A stretch of DNA of 64,000 nt from Biostraticola tofi. GTDB lineage: Bacteria > Pseudomonadota > Gammaproteobacteria > Enterobacterales > Enterobacteriaceae. The position numbers and the translations under genes are program-made. Shown in pieces: positions 1-8,326 of the stretch (within the stretch, counting starts at the first letter, position 1; the number at the start of each line of letters is the position of its first letter). The stretch is from assembly GCF_004343195.1 (NCBI RefSeq), contig NZ_SMCR01000001.1, forward strand, positions 434,001 through 498,000, read 5' to 3'. The notes beneath the pieces are model-generated. The model did no database searches. It was not told the origin of the DNA and saw only the letters and a list, made by a program, of their open reading frames with translations.

Positions 1-53
1 TGCCGGTAAAACAGGTTGCCGAGCACGCGGCAAACCAGGGAAAAATCATTCAT
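1..53 (-). CDS. ycdY: YcdY, TorD-family chaperone (N-terminal fragment)
   Basis: Only the first 17 codons are inside the window; the gene runs off the left edge. The peptide begins MNDFSLVCRVLGNLFYR, closely like the start of E. coli YcdY, a cytoplasmic TorD/DmsD-type redox-enzyme maturation chaperone. In E. coli it lies just downstream of ycdX, and YcdY is reported to stimulate YcdX activity. The same order (ghrA, ycdX, ycdY on one strand) is seen here and supports the call. The 43-nt gap to ycdX suggests a shared transcript. Confidence 0.75.
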   Translation of the reverse strand, partial: MNDFSLVCRVLGNLFYR

Positions 54-96
54 TGTATTGGCGCTTTCCGTCTTATAAAAACCGGCGCAGACATTC

Positions 97-834
97 TCAC
101 AGATCGGCCAATTCCGCAATCGCCGGTTTGCCTTTTTGCTGCAGGAAATCCAGTACCCGCCGCGGACTGGCGTTCAGGATCCGCTCGGCTGGAAATCCCT
201 CCTGATCGAGAATGCGCTGGCAGTGCTCGAAATTACCCAGCGACCAGGCAATATGGGAGTCTGAACCCAGGCTGAGCCAGCCGCCGGCATCTCGCACCGC
301 TGCCACTATGGCGCGGCAGTTGGGCTCGCTGCCAGGGCGAGAATGGATAAAAGAAGAATTGTTCAGCTCCAGCGCTACCTGATAGCGGGCAGCAGCAGCA
401 GCGATGGCCGGAATGTCCACCGGGTATTTGGGATTGCCGGGATGGCTGATGATATGCACCTGGCCTTGGGCCATGGCGGCAATCATGGCCGCGGTATGGG
501 TGTTGATATCGGACGGTGGGTACACCGGTTCATGAAAACCGGCGATGATCAGATCCATTTCGTTCAGCATCGGTCCGGTGCAGTCAATATCGCCGTCGAT
601 ATTTTTGATATTGGCTTCAATACCGCGCAGTATGCCGACCCCATCAACCCTCCTCGGCCAGACGCGCATGTTCATAAAATGCCAGTAATGGGGCGCATCG
701 GCCATATCCGGTCCATGATCGGTAATGGCAAACAGTCGAATACCCTTTTGGCGGGCCTCGGCAATGTAATCATGCAGCGTGCTGTAGGCATGGGTGCTGG
801 CGACGGTATGCATATGAAGGTCTACCGGATACAT
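97..834 (-). CDS. ycdX: YcdX, PHP-domain zinc phosphatase
   Basis: This is a 245-residue protein, the length of E. coli YcdX. It is a trinuclear-zinc phosphatase of the PHP (polymerase and histidinol phosphatase) fold, cytoplasmic, linked to swarming in E. coli. The metal-binding signatures are visible: HMH at residues 7-9, ITDHGPD near 37-43, an SHPGN motif near 131, and SDSHIAW near 193. It sits between ghrA upstream and ycdY downstream on the same strand, the order of the E. coli ghrA-ycdXY cluster. The physiological substrate is unknown. A long opposite-strand open frame over it is a shadow. Confidence 0.93.
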   Translation of the reverse strand: MYPVDLHMHTVASTHAYSTLHDYIAEARQKGIRLFAITDHGPDMADAPHYWHFMNMRVWPRRVDGVGILRGIEANIKNIDGDIDCTGPMLNEMDLIIAGFHEPVYPPSDINTHTAAMIAAMAQGQVHIISHPGNPKYPVDIPAIAAAAARYQVALELNNSSFIHSRPGSEPNCRAIVAAVRDAGGWLSLGSDSHIAWSLGNFEHCQRILDQEGFPAERILNASPRRVLDFLQQKGKPAIAELADL

Positions 835-886
835 AGTTTCTCCTGTTGAAAAAAGTGTGGCTGACAGCGCGACAGTCTGCTTTGCG

Positions 887-1828
887 CTAATACCCTTTTA
901 CCCTATCAACCTTACCAAATGGTGGCAGCCCGTTTTCGATACGGCGTATATTTTCGGCAATATTGTCCATCGCCAGCACAGGGAGAGTAGCGGCTGCGAT
1001 ATGCGGTGTAAGCGTTACCCGGGGAGAGTGCCAGAGCGCATCCGCTGCCGGCAACGGTTCCTCGGCACAGACATCCAGGGTCGCGGCTGCTATCTGACCG
1101 CTGTCAATGGCGGCCAGTAGGTCAGGCTGGTTCAAATGGGCCCCACGGCCAACATTAATGATATAGGCGCCCCGCACCAATTGCCTGAACAGGCTTGCAT
1201 CGAGAATGCCGCGGGTCGCAGGCGTATTGGGCAGCAGATTGACCAGCAGTCGAGTGCCGCTAAGGAAGTCGGCCAACTGCTGCTCGCCGGCAAAGCTTGT
1301 GACCTGGGGAATCGCTTTTGGGCTCTGACTCCAACAACGTACCGGAAATCCCAACGTCACCAGCGCTTGGGCCACTTGCTGGCCCAGCACCCCTGCCCCG
1401 GCAACGCCGATGGTAAAATCCTGTTTATCGGCCAGGGGTAGCTCACACCATTGCTGTCGAGCCTGTAACAGCCGGTACTCATCGAAACGCCGATAATAGC
1501 CCAGCACTGCAAACACCACGTATTCGATCATCTGAGCAGCCATGCCGGTGTCTTCCAGGCGCAGCAGCGGCACGCCGGCCGGCAGCATTTGCGGATGCTG
1601 CCGCAACTGATTCAACAACGCATCAACGCCGGCGCCCAGAATAAATACGCCGCGTAAATCATCCCGTCCGGCCAGCATGGCGGTCGGCGGATGCCATACC
1701 AGGGCATAATCGGCCGGCTGCCGATCCGCCGGCTGCCAGGCTCGCACGCGGGCAGTTGGCAAGCGTTGCTCCAGACCGTGAATCCACTGCCTGGCTTCAT
1801 TCTCGGGATGAAAAAAAATGATCTTCAT
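887..1828 (-). CDS. ghrA: Glyoxylate/hydroxypyruvate reductase A
   Basis: A D-2-hydroxyacid dehydrogenase that uses NADPH to reduce glyoxylate to glycolate and hydroxypyruvate to D-glycerate in the cytoplasm. The Rossmann motif GAGVLGQ lies near residue 142, the LLPNTP segment near 200, NVGRGAH near 227, and the catalytic-histidine segment TPHIAA near 275. The chosen start gives [14 protein letters not shown], aligned with the E. coli start and about 313 residues long. An in-frame ATG nine codons upstream (1855) would add an unlikely extension. It lies 52 nt upstream of ycdX and probably shares its transcript. Confidence 0.93.
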   Translation of the reverse strand: MKIIFFHPENEARQWIHGLEQRLPTARVRAWQPADRQPADYALVWHPPTAMLAGRDDLRGVFILGAGVDALLNQLRQHPQMLPAGVPLLRLEDTGMAAQMIEYVVFAVLGYYRRFDEYRLLQARQQWCELPLADKQDFTIGVAGAGVLGQQVAQALVTLGFPVRCWSQSPKAIPQVTSFAGEQQLADFLSGTRLLVNLLPNTPATRGILDASLFRQLVRGAYIINVGRGAHLNQPDLLAAIDSGQIAAATLDVCAEEPLPAADALWHSPRVTLTPHIAAATLPVLAMDNIAENIRRIENGLPPFGKVDRVKGY

Positions 1829-2040
1829 GGCTGTCGGTGAACCCCAATTCTTCATACAAAATCAATGCGCTATTTGATTATCATATCGCCATAACGGTTA
1901 TCCTCCCACCACTGTTGGCGCTGGCTGCCTATGGGGTGCTCAAGGGATGAGCAAACAGGGATGCTGAATGAAATTATACTTGACCAGAATCGGTCGACTC
2001 CCTATAGTAGCGCCCCGTTAGCCCAGACGGTTAACAACGT
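1829..2040. other. Intergenic, ghrA to tRNA-Ser
   Basis: This 212-nt gap holds the ghrA leader and the tRNA-Ser promoter listed separately. No convincing coding frame was found. Confidence 0.6.
1980..2008 (+). promoter_or_regulatory. Sigma-70 promoter of tRNA-Ser(GGA)
   Basis: TTGACC (1980-1985) and TATAGT (2003-2008) are separated by exactly 17 nt. A GC-rich discriminator (GCGCCCC) follows, typical of stringently controlled stable-RNA promoters. The predicted start is near 2015, about 25 nt before the tRNA. Confidence 0.75.
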
Positions 2041-2130
2041 GGTGAGGTGTCCGAGAGGCTTAAGGAGCACGCCTGGAAAGTGTGTATACGCGAAAGCGTA
2101 TCGAGGGTTCGAATCCCTCCCTCACCGCCA
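2041..2130 (+). tRNA. tRNA-Ser(GGA)
   Basis: A 90-nt class II tRNA with a long variable arm and encoded CCA (2128-2130). The acceptor arms GGTGAGG and CCTCACC pair perfectly, the T-loop GTTCGAATC is present, and the anticodon GGA is at 2075-2077. The body is nearly identical to the E. coli serW/serX tRNA. A strong promoter lies just upstream and an intrinsic terminator 13 nt downstream, so it is monocistronic. No integrase or direct repeat is seen beside it. Confidence 0.97.
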
Positions 2131-2142
2131 TCATTCCAAAGA

Positions 2143-2170
2143 AAAGCCCGGCTATCGCCGGGCTTTTTTT
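2143..2170 (+). terminator. Intrinsic terminator of tRNA-Ser
   Basis: The stem GCCCGGC (2146-2152) and GCCGGGC (2157-2163) has a 4-nt loop, flanking A-T pairs and seven Ts. Confidence 0.93.
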
Positions 2171-2220
2171 ATGTCCGAACTCACCGAATAAGTGATAAAC
2201 CCTGCGTTGCCGCTGTTCGG

Positions 2221-3009
2221 TCAATCATAGGCATTCAGCGTTCTTTGACACAAAGCTGAACGCACGCAGTCCTGCTTGCCAAAGCGGATGACGCTTATCA
2301 TGTCGTCATCGGTCTGGAAGCGCTCCAGGGCATCGGCCAGACCGGATTTCACGCCGCGCGGCAAATCGCACTGGGTCACATCACCATTGACGATAACCGT
2401 GACATTTTCACCCAAACGGGTCAGAAACATCTTCATCTGGTTAACCGTCACGTTTTGCGCCTCATCCAGAATGACGACGGCATTCTCGAATGTTCTGCCG
2501 CGCATATAGGCAAAAGGCGCAATCTCTACTTTGCCGATTTCAGGTCGCAGGCAATATTGCATAAAGGATGACCCCAGCCGACGCAACAGAATGTCGTAGA
2601 CCGGGCGGAAGTACGGCGCGAATTTTTCAGCAATGTCGCCGGGCAGAAAGCCAAGATCCTCATCGGCCTGCAGCACCGGGCGGGTGACGATAATACGTTC
2701 AACTTCTTTGTGAATTAACGCATCTGCCGCTTTCGCAGCGCTCAGGAAGGTCTTGCCGCAACCTGCCTCTCCGGTAGCAAAGATCAACTGCTTGGTTTCG
2801 ATAGCCGTCAGATACTGTTCTTGAGCTTCATTTCGCGCTTCGATTAACGACGAATCGCGACAATCGCGAGCCATGCCAATCGACTCTATGCCGCTCATAT
2901 GAACCAGCGAAGTGACCGAATCTTCTTCACGCATTTTATAATTGCGTGATTCACGCCGGATAACACGTTTAGCTTCACGACGAGCTTTGATCACTGCTTT
3001 TTGTCTTCC
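2221..3009 (-). CDS. phoH: PhoH-family ATPase
   Basis: Cytoplasmic P-loop ATPase of the PhoH family, phosphate-starvation inducible in E. coli and proposed to act in RNA metabolism. Walker A GEAGCGKT is at about residues 80-87 and Walker B VILDEAQN is near 175. The body is very close to E. coli PhoH (262 residues), including the basic N-terminus MGRQKAVIKARREAKR. I placed the start at that MGRQ (3009), because the upstream 12 codons to 3045 do not resemble the family. The gene is convergent with tRNA-Ser and divergent from putA. The neighbouring efeUOB genes of E. coli are not present. Confidence 0.92.
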   Translation of the reverse strand, partial: GRQKAVIKARREAKRVIRRESRNYKMREEDSVTSLVHMSGIESIGMARDCRDSSLIEARNEAQEQYLTAIETKQLIFATGEAGCGKTFLSAAKAADALIHKEVERIIVTRPVLQADEDLGFLPGDIAEKFAPYFRPVYDILLRRLGSSFMQYCLRPEIGKVEIAPFAYMRGRTFENAVVILDEAQNVTVNQMKMFLTRLGENVTVIVNGDVTQCDLPRGVKSGLADALERFQTDDDMISVIRFGKQDCVRSALCQRTLNAYD

Positions 3010-3639
3010 CATTAGTGGCACCTTACAGTTTGTTTCACCCTTCACACGACCGGGATCGTGCGATTACGCTTCACACACATGAGGTTGTGGCTTCCTTTGA
3101 GCCCTTATAGCCAAGAGAGGTGATATCCAGAGCCCATTCTCCGCGCCAGGAACCGGCATAGTCGACGGGAAAGATATCGGGGAGGAATGCATTGACGAGA
3201 AGGCGGTTTTTTACCAGAGCGTTAACAACATAATCGGGTTTCAACCGGGGGTAGCAATGTTTACCGCCTAGGGGATAGCGGATGATTGTTAAAGATGGGT
3301 GTTGTTTCTTCAGTCCGTCACAGGACACTGCCATCAGCGATCCCCCCTATGATGATTACGACACCGGGTATACTTCACCACTTACGCCTTGAGTATAATG
3401 ACATTGCTACAGATTAGTTAGTGGATGCAACTTTTTTTTACTTCAACTGTAAAAAAATGTTGTTGCAAACAGTTCATCTTTTCTTCACATCCAGATGCTA
3501 CTACGCGCTGCTTAAACCCGGCTTTTATCGCCGCGCCAGTTGCCTTTTTAACCCTAATATCATCCTCTGTTAACCGGGTTGCACTGAGTTGCAACATTAG
3601 CGATAGTACGCATTACCAATGCTGCTCAGGATATGAATA
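3010..3639. other. phoH-putA divergent intergenic region
   Basis: 630 nt between the divergent phoH and putA genes. In E. coli the divergent partner of putA is the proline permease putP; no putP is present here. A minus-strand open frame of 87 codons (3071-3334) has no recognisable family and no clear ribosome binding site, so it is not called as a gene. The putA-proximal half carries the GTTGCA motifs described separately. Confidence 0.6.
3426..3595. promoter_or_regulatory. Candidate PutA operator cluster
   Basis: The hexamer GTTGCA, the core of the operator bound by the E. coli PutA ribbon-helix-helix domain, occurs at 3462-3467, 3578-3583 and 3588-3593. Its complement TGCAAC occurs at 3426-3431 and 3590-3595, the last overlapping the preceding site. 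The cluster ends 45 nt before putA. Clustering upstream of a putA that encodes the DNA-binding domain supports proline-responsive autorepression. Binding is inferred. Confidence 0.7.
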
Positions 3640-6600
3640 ATGGGTACAACCACTATGGGCGTCAAACTGGATGACGCCGCCCGGGAAAGAATCAAGCTGG
3701 CTGCGCTTAATATCAATCGCACCCCTCACTGGCTGATAAAACAGGCCATTTTTCATTATCTTGATGAGCTGGATAAAGGTTTGCCGGTACCGGGCAATAT
3801 CAACGCCTGCATACCGACGGAAGACGAAGACGCCCTGCCTGCACCGGAACTCCGCCAGCCGTTCCTTGAGTTTGCTGAACACATTTTGCCACAGTCGGTC
3901 ACACGCGCGGCCATTACCGCCGCCTGGCGCCGACCGGAAACCGAAGCGGTCCCGTTACTCCTGGAACAGGCCAAAATGGACTCGCCGCTGGCCGGCAAGG
4001 TAGATGCGCTGGCGCGCCGTCTGGCCGAAAACGTGCGTAATCAGAAAAAAAGCGCCGGTCGCGCCGGTATGGTCCAGAGCCTGCTGCAAGAGTTCTCCCT
4101 GTCGTCCCAGGAAGGCGTGGCCTTGATGTGTCTGGCTGAAGCGCTATTGCGTATCCCGGACAAGGCCACCCGCGATGCCCTTATCCGCGATAAAATAAGC
4201 AGTGGCAACTGGCAGACCCATTTGGGTCGCAGCCAGTCAGTGTTTGTCAATGCCGCCACCTGGGGGCTGCTGTTCACCGGCAAGCTGACCGCAACCCACA
4301 GTGAGGCCAGTCTGTCCAGCTCGTTGAACCGCATCATTGGCAAGAGCGGAGAACCGCTCATTCGTAAAGGGGTGGATATGGCGATGCGCCTGATGGGCGA
4401 ACAATTCGTCACCGGTGAACATATCGGCGAAGCCCTGGCTAATGCACACCGACTTGAACAGCGGGGCTTCCGTTATTCCTACGATATGCTGGGCGAGGCG
4501 GCGCTCACCGACCAAGACGCTCAAGCTTACCTGCGGTCCTATCGACAGGCGATCCATGCCATCGGCAAAGCATCCAACGGGCGTGGTATCTATGAAGGCC
4601 CGGGCATTTCCATCAAACTTTCGGCCCTGCACCCGCGCTATTGCCGTGCCCAGTATGATCGCATTATGCAGCAGTTGTATCCGCGCCTGCTGGAATTGAC
4701 GTTGCTGGCCCGGCAGTATGATGTCGGCATCAATATCGATGCCGAGGAGGCCGATCGGTTGGAAATCTCGCTCGACCTGCTGCAGAGGCTGTGTTTTGAA
4801 CCGGCACTGGCCGGCTGGAACGGTATAGGCTTTGTTATCCAGGCCTATCAGAAGCGCTGCCCTTTCGTGATAGACGAGCTTATCGAACTTGCCCGCAAGA
4901 GCCAACGGCGGTTAATGATAAGGCTGGTAAAAGGCGCTTACTGGGACAGCGAAATCAAACGAGCCCAGATGGACGGCCTGGAAGGCTACCCGGTTTATAC
5001 CCGCAAGGCCTATACCGATATTGCCTATCTGGCCTGCGCACGCAAACTGCTGGCCGTCCCACACTGCATCTATCCGCAATTTGCGACTCATAACGCCCAT
5101 ACCGTGGCGGCCATCTATCATTTCGCCGGCCAGAACTACTACCCGGGCCAATATGAATTCCAATGCCTGCATGGTATGGGTGAACCGCTTTATGAGCAGG
5201 TGGTAGGTAAAACGGCCGAAGGCAGATTGAATCGCCCTTGCCGTATTTATGCGCCGGTCGGTACTCACGAGACCCTGCTGGCCTATCTGGTCAGACGCTT
5301 ATTGGAAAATGGCGCCAATACCTCGTTCGTCAACCGGATTGCGGATCCTACCCTTTCAATTGATTCCCTGATCGCCAACCCGGCAAATGACGTGCTGGCA
5401 ATGGGTGAAAAAGAATCGCAGGTGGGCATGCCCCATCCGCGTATTCCGCTGCCGCGTCAACTTTATGGCCCGGCAAGGCGCAATTCCGCCGGTCTGGATT
5501 TAGCCAACGAACACCGGTTGGCGTCGTTGTCCAGCGCACTGCTCAACAGCGTCAATCCAGGCTGGCGGGCCGCGCCGGTGATCGCCGCCGAGTGCGATAC
5601 CGCCCCTTTTGCACCGATACTCAATCCGGCCGATCATCAGGATTGCGTGGGCGAGTGCCGTATGGCCACCCTGAACGAGGTTGAACGCGCTCTGAACGCC
5701 GCTACGCTTAACATGCCGCTATGGTCTGCCACACCGGTCACTGAACGGGCGACAATACTTTCAAGAGCCGCGGATATCATGGAATCGCGCCTGGAAACGC
5801 TTATCGGGCTCCTGGTGCGCGAAGCGGGTAAAAGCTATGCCAACGCGGTAGCTGAAGTGCGCGAAGCGGTGGATTTCCTGCGTTACTATGCCAGCTTGAT
5901 TGGCGATGACCACCCCGACAATGATTTTAGCCATGATCATTGCCGACCACTCGGCCCGATCGTCTGCATCAGCCCGTGGAATTTCCCTCTGGCCATTTTT
6001 ACCGGCCAGATTGCCGCTGCCTTGGCGGCCGGCAACCCAGTACTGGCCAAACCTGCAGAACAAACCCCGCTCATTGCCATGCAAGGGGTAAAAATTCTAC
6101 TGGCAGCCGGGGTGCCCGAGGGAGTACTGCAGTTGCTGCCGGGCGAAGGCGAAACGGTAGGCGCTGCCCTGGTGGCCAGTCACCACGTGCGCGGCGTGAT
6201 GTTTACCGGTTCAACCGATGTGGCGCGTATTGTGCAAAAATCCCTCTCCTCCCGACTGGATCCGGCCGGTAAACCGATTGCCTTCATCGCCGAAACCGGC
6301 GGTTTGAACGCGATGATTGTCGATTCTTCAGCCCTGACGGAGCAAGTGGTGACCGATGTGCTAGCTTCAGCGTTTGATAGTGCTGGCCAACGCTGCTCGG
6401 CCTTGCGCCTGTTGTGCATCCAGGAAGATGTGGCTTGTCGGACGCTGCGCATGCTGAAGGGGGCTATGGCGGAGTGTGTTCTGGGCAACCCGGAGCGCCT
6501 GGCTACCGATATCGGGCCGGTAATCGACCTGGAAGCGAAACAGGCGATAGAACAGCACATTGACCGTATGCGCGAACAAGGGCATCAAGTATGGCAAAGC

Positions 6601-7602
6601 CTGGTGCCGGATACGGCTGAATTGGCAGCCGGTACCTTTGTCCCCCCTACCCTGATAGAGTTGGACCAAGTGGCATCGCTGGATCGGGAAATCTTCGGCC
6701 CGGTGCTGCATGTGGTTCGCTTTAATCGCCGGCAGTTGCCAGCGCTTATCGACAGTATCAATGCCAAGGGTTACGGACTGACACTTGGCCTACACACACG
6801 CATAGATGAAACCATTAACCGAGTCATTACCGGCGCGCAGGTAGGCAACTGTTATATCAACCGCAATATTGTCGGCGCGGTGGTTGGGGTGCAACCCTTT
6901 GGCGGCGAAGGATTATCCGGTACCGGACCAAAAGCCGGCGGGCCGCTGTACCTGTATCGCCTGATGAACCGCCGACACCCGACACAAAAACTGTCGTCGC
7001 TCAGCATGCTGGATGATATGGCAATCGCGGATCACAGCGGCAAAGCCCAGTGGCAGGCGGTACTCGCAACACTTATCGACTGGGCAGATCAACGTTCGGA
7101 TAACCTCCTGGCTGACAGCGGTCGGATGTTTGCCGAGCTTTCGCAATCCGGCAGCCTCAGGGTGCTGAAGGGGCCGACCGGTGAGCATAACAGCTATCGC
7201 CTGTTGGGACGGCAACATATCCTTTGCCTGGCCGATGAGGAAAGCGATCTGCTGGTACAGCTCGCTGCGGTATTAAGCACCGGCGCCGGCGTATTATGGC
7301 TGGAAGCGCCCTCCTCCCGTTCGCTGTTTGCCGACTTGCCACAGGCGGTACAGCAGAAAATAGATTTTGTCGCCGACATTGGCGCCATTACCTCGGTGGA
7401 CGCGGTTTTGTTCCATGGAGACGCTGACCAGCTTCTGGGGCTGTGCCAGACCATGGCCGAGCGTCCCGGCCCGATTATTCTGGTTCAGGGCTATGAGCGC
7501 GGTGATCGTCATATTCTGCTGGAGCGCTTGCTGCTGGAACGAGCCGTCAGTGTCAACACCGCCGCCGCTGGCGGCAATGCCAGTCTGATGACCATCGGCT
7601 AA
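3640..7602 (+). CDS. putA: Trifunctional PutA: proline dehydrogenase / P5C dehydrogenase / repressor
   Basis: A 1320-residue protein, the size of E. coli PutA. Residues 1-47 are the ribbon-helix-helix DNA-binding domain (MGTTTMGVKLDD). The FAD-dependent proline dehydrogenase barrel spans about 230-570, with the flavin-site signature YPQFATHNAHT and the LVKGAYWDSEIK segment. The glutamate-semialdehyde dehydrogenase domain spans about 620-1130, with ISPWNFPLAIFTGQ, FTGST, the general base in AETGG and catalytic Cys919 in SAGQRCSALR. A C-terminal domain ends MTIG as in E. coli. It oxidises proline to glutamate at the inner membrane and represses its own gene when reduced substrate is scarce. The start has AGGAT about 7 nt upstream. 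The transport partner putP is absent nearby. Confidence 0.98.
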   Translation: MGTTTMGVKLDDAARERIKLAALNINRTPHWLIKQAIFHYLDELDKGLPVPGNINACIPTEDEDALPAPELRQPFLEFAEHILPQSVTRAAITAAWRRPETEAVPLLLEQAKMDSPLAGKVDALARRLAENVRNQKKSAGRAGMVQSLLQEFSLSSQEGVALMCLAEALLRIPDKATRDALIRDKISSGNWQTHLGRSQSVFVNAATWGLLFTGKLTATHSEASLSSSLNRIIGKSGEPLIRKGVDMAMRLMGEQFVTGEHIGEALANAHRLEQRGFRYSYDMLGEAALTDQDAQAYLRSYRQAIHAIGKASNGRGIYEGPGISIKLSALHPRYCRAQYDRIMQQLYPRLLELTLLARQYDVGINIDAEEADRLEISLDLLQRLCFEPALAGWNGIGFVIQAYQKRCPFVIDELIELARKSQRRLMIRLVKGAYWDSEIKRAQMDGLEGYPVYTRKAYTDIAYLACARKLLAVPHCIYPQFATHNAHTVAAIYHFAGQNYYPGQYEFQCLHGMGEPLYEQVVGKTAEGRLNRPCRIYAPVGTHETLLAYLVRRLLENGANTSFVNRIADPTLSIDSLIANPANDVLAMGEKESQVGMPHPRIPLPRQLYGPARRNSAGLDLANEHRLASLSSALLNSVNPGWRAAPVIAAECDTAPFAPILNPADHQDCVGECRMATLNEVERALNAATLNMPLWSATPVTERATILSRAADIMESRLETLIGLLVREAGKSYANAVAEVREAVDFLRYYASLIGDDHPDNDFSHDHCRPLGPIVCISPWNFPLAIFTGQIAAALAAGNPVLAKPAEQTPLIAMQGVKILLAAGVPEGVLQLLPGEGETVGAALVASHHVRGVMFTGSTDVARIVQKSLSSRLDPAGKPIAFIAETGGLNAMIVDSSALTEQVVTDVLASAFDSAGQRCSALRLLCIQEDVACRTLRMLKGAMAECVLGNPERLATDIGPVIDLEAKQAIEQHIDRMREQGHQVWQSLVPDTAELAAGTFVPPTLIELDQVASLDREIFGPVLHVVRFNRRQLPALIDSINAKGYGLTLGLHTRIDETINRVITGAQVGNCYINRNIVGAVVGVQPFGGEGLSGTGPKAGGPLYLYRLMNRRHPTQKLSSLSMLDDMAIADHSGKAQWQAVLATLIDWADQRSDNLLADSGRMFAELSQSGSLRVLKGPTGEHNSYRLLGRQHILCLADEESDLLVQLAAVLSTGAGVLWLEAPSSRSLFADLPQAVQQKIDFVADIGAITSVDAVLFHGDADQLLGLCQTMAERPGPIILVQGYERGDRHILLERLLLERAVSVNTAAAGGNASLMTIG

Positions 7603-7606
7603 CCTT

Positions 7607-7633
7607 CCGGCCGGGCGTTAACCGCCCGGCCGG
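7607..7633 (+). terminator. Hairpin after putA
   Basis: A perfect 11-bp stem, CCGGCCGGGCG (7607-7617) with its complement (7623-7633), has a 5-nt loop and starts 4 nt after the putA stop. No long T-run follows, so it may act as an RNA-stabilising or weak terminator hairpin. Confidence 0.6.
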
Positions 7634-7752
7634 TTGGCATGATACAGCCGGTCAGGAATAATCCCAAAACCTGAAATAAAACGGTCATAACCTCGCTAAC
7701 CGTTGTTTTTGGACTATCTTTAAGGGGTTTCCAACGAAAAAGGATGAATAAT

Positions 7753-8001
7753 ATGTTTGATAAAGCCAAAGATAAAGCGGAAGAATTGGCGGGCAAAGGT
7801 CAGGAAGAATTTGGCCGCGCATCAGGCGATCGTTCAACTCAAGTTGAAGGCAAATTGCGTAAACGCGCGGCGCAGGCGTCATACAGCGTGAACGACTGCA
7901 TCGACACTATCAAAGATAAAACCGCCAGCGATCCCGTCCCTGCGCTGTTGATTGCCGGTGGTATCGGTTTCCTGCTGGCCAAGATCATCGGCCGCAGATG
8001 A
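7753..8001 (+). CDS. CsbD/ElaB-like small stress membrane protein
   Basis: An 82-residue protein. The N-terminal half is charged and amphipathic (DKAKDKAEELAGKGQEEFG), like CsbD stress proteins. The C-terminus is one hydrophobic helix with glycine spacing (PALLIAGGIGFLLAKII) ending in basic residues, like the ElaB/YqjD (DUF883) inner-membrane anchor. The start is placed at the second ATG (7753), which has AAAAAGG at a proper 9-nt distance; the first ATG (7744) touches the ribosome binding site. It is flanked by its own terminator, so it is monocistronic. Induction in stationary phase is inferred from the family. Confidence 0.7.
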   Translation: MFDKAKDKAEELAGKGQEEFGRASGDRSTQVEGKLRKRAAQASYSVNDCIDTIKDKTASDPVPALLIAGGIGFLLAKIIGRR

Positions 8002-8089
8002 CGCGTAATCAGCGGCGCTGAAGATGACTTCCCTCAAATCTGGCTGACTATCGATCCTGTGTCTGAATCTGATGTCATCCAGTGAATTG

Positions 8090-8123
8090 CCGGAATGTGG
8101 CTATTTGCCCATTCCGGTTTTTT
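8090..8123 (+). terminator. Intrinsic terminator after the CsbD-like gene
   Basis: The stem CCGGAATG (8090-8097) and CATTCCGG (8110-8117), with additional GG/CC pairs, is followed by six Ts. Confidence 0.85.
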
Positions 8124-8174
8124 CTGCGCCTGATGCCGCGTCAGACCTTCTCTCAATTAACCTGCTCCCGCCGG

Positions 8175-8222
8175 TAATCCTCGCCTGTAGTGATCTGCGC
8201 TAATCCTCGCCTCTAGAGATCT
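8175..8222. repeat. Two-copy 26-bp direct repeat
   Basis: Two adjacent copies (8175-8196 and 8201-8222) start with TAATCCTCGCCT and end with GATCT; 20 of 22 positions are identical, with a 26-bp period. They lie between two convergent terminators. No function is apparent. Confidence 0.6.
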
Positions 8223-8248
8223 ACAGTGGGATACCGCCGGTCTGCGCT

Positions 8249-8280
8249 AAAAAAAACGCTTTGCCCGGCAGGCAAAGCGC
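8249..8280 (-). terminator. Intrinsic terminator of otsBA
   Basis: On the minus strand a 9-bp stem, CGCTTTGCC and GGCAAAGCG, has a 5-nt loop and is followed by eight Ts, 47 nt after the otsA stop. Confidence 0.92.
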
Positions 8281-8326
8281 GGGTCGGTCTGGCAATAGCA
8301 GTAACCTTATGGCCAAAGCGCTGGGG

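Noticed and set aside
343..849. 168-codon plus-strand frame over ycdX
   Set aside because: It is the opposite-strand shadow of a well-conserved gene.
2041..2259. Open frames across tRNA-Ser(GGA)
   Set aside because: They translate a tRNA gene and its terminator.
3071..3334. 87-codon minus-strand frame between phoH and putA
   Set aside because: No family, no clear ribosome binding site, and it lies in a region expected to be regulatory; possible remnant but not supported.
4237..4905. 222-codon minus-strand frame inside putA
   Set aside because: Shadow frame; putA is intact and conserved across its whole length.
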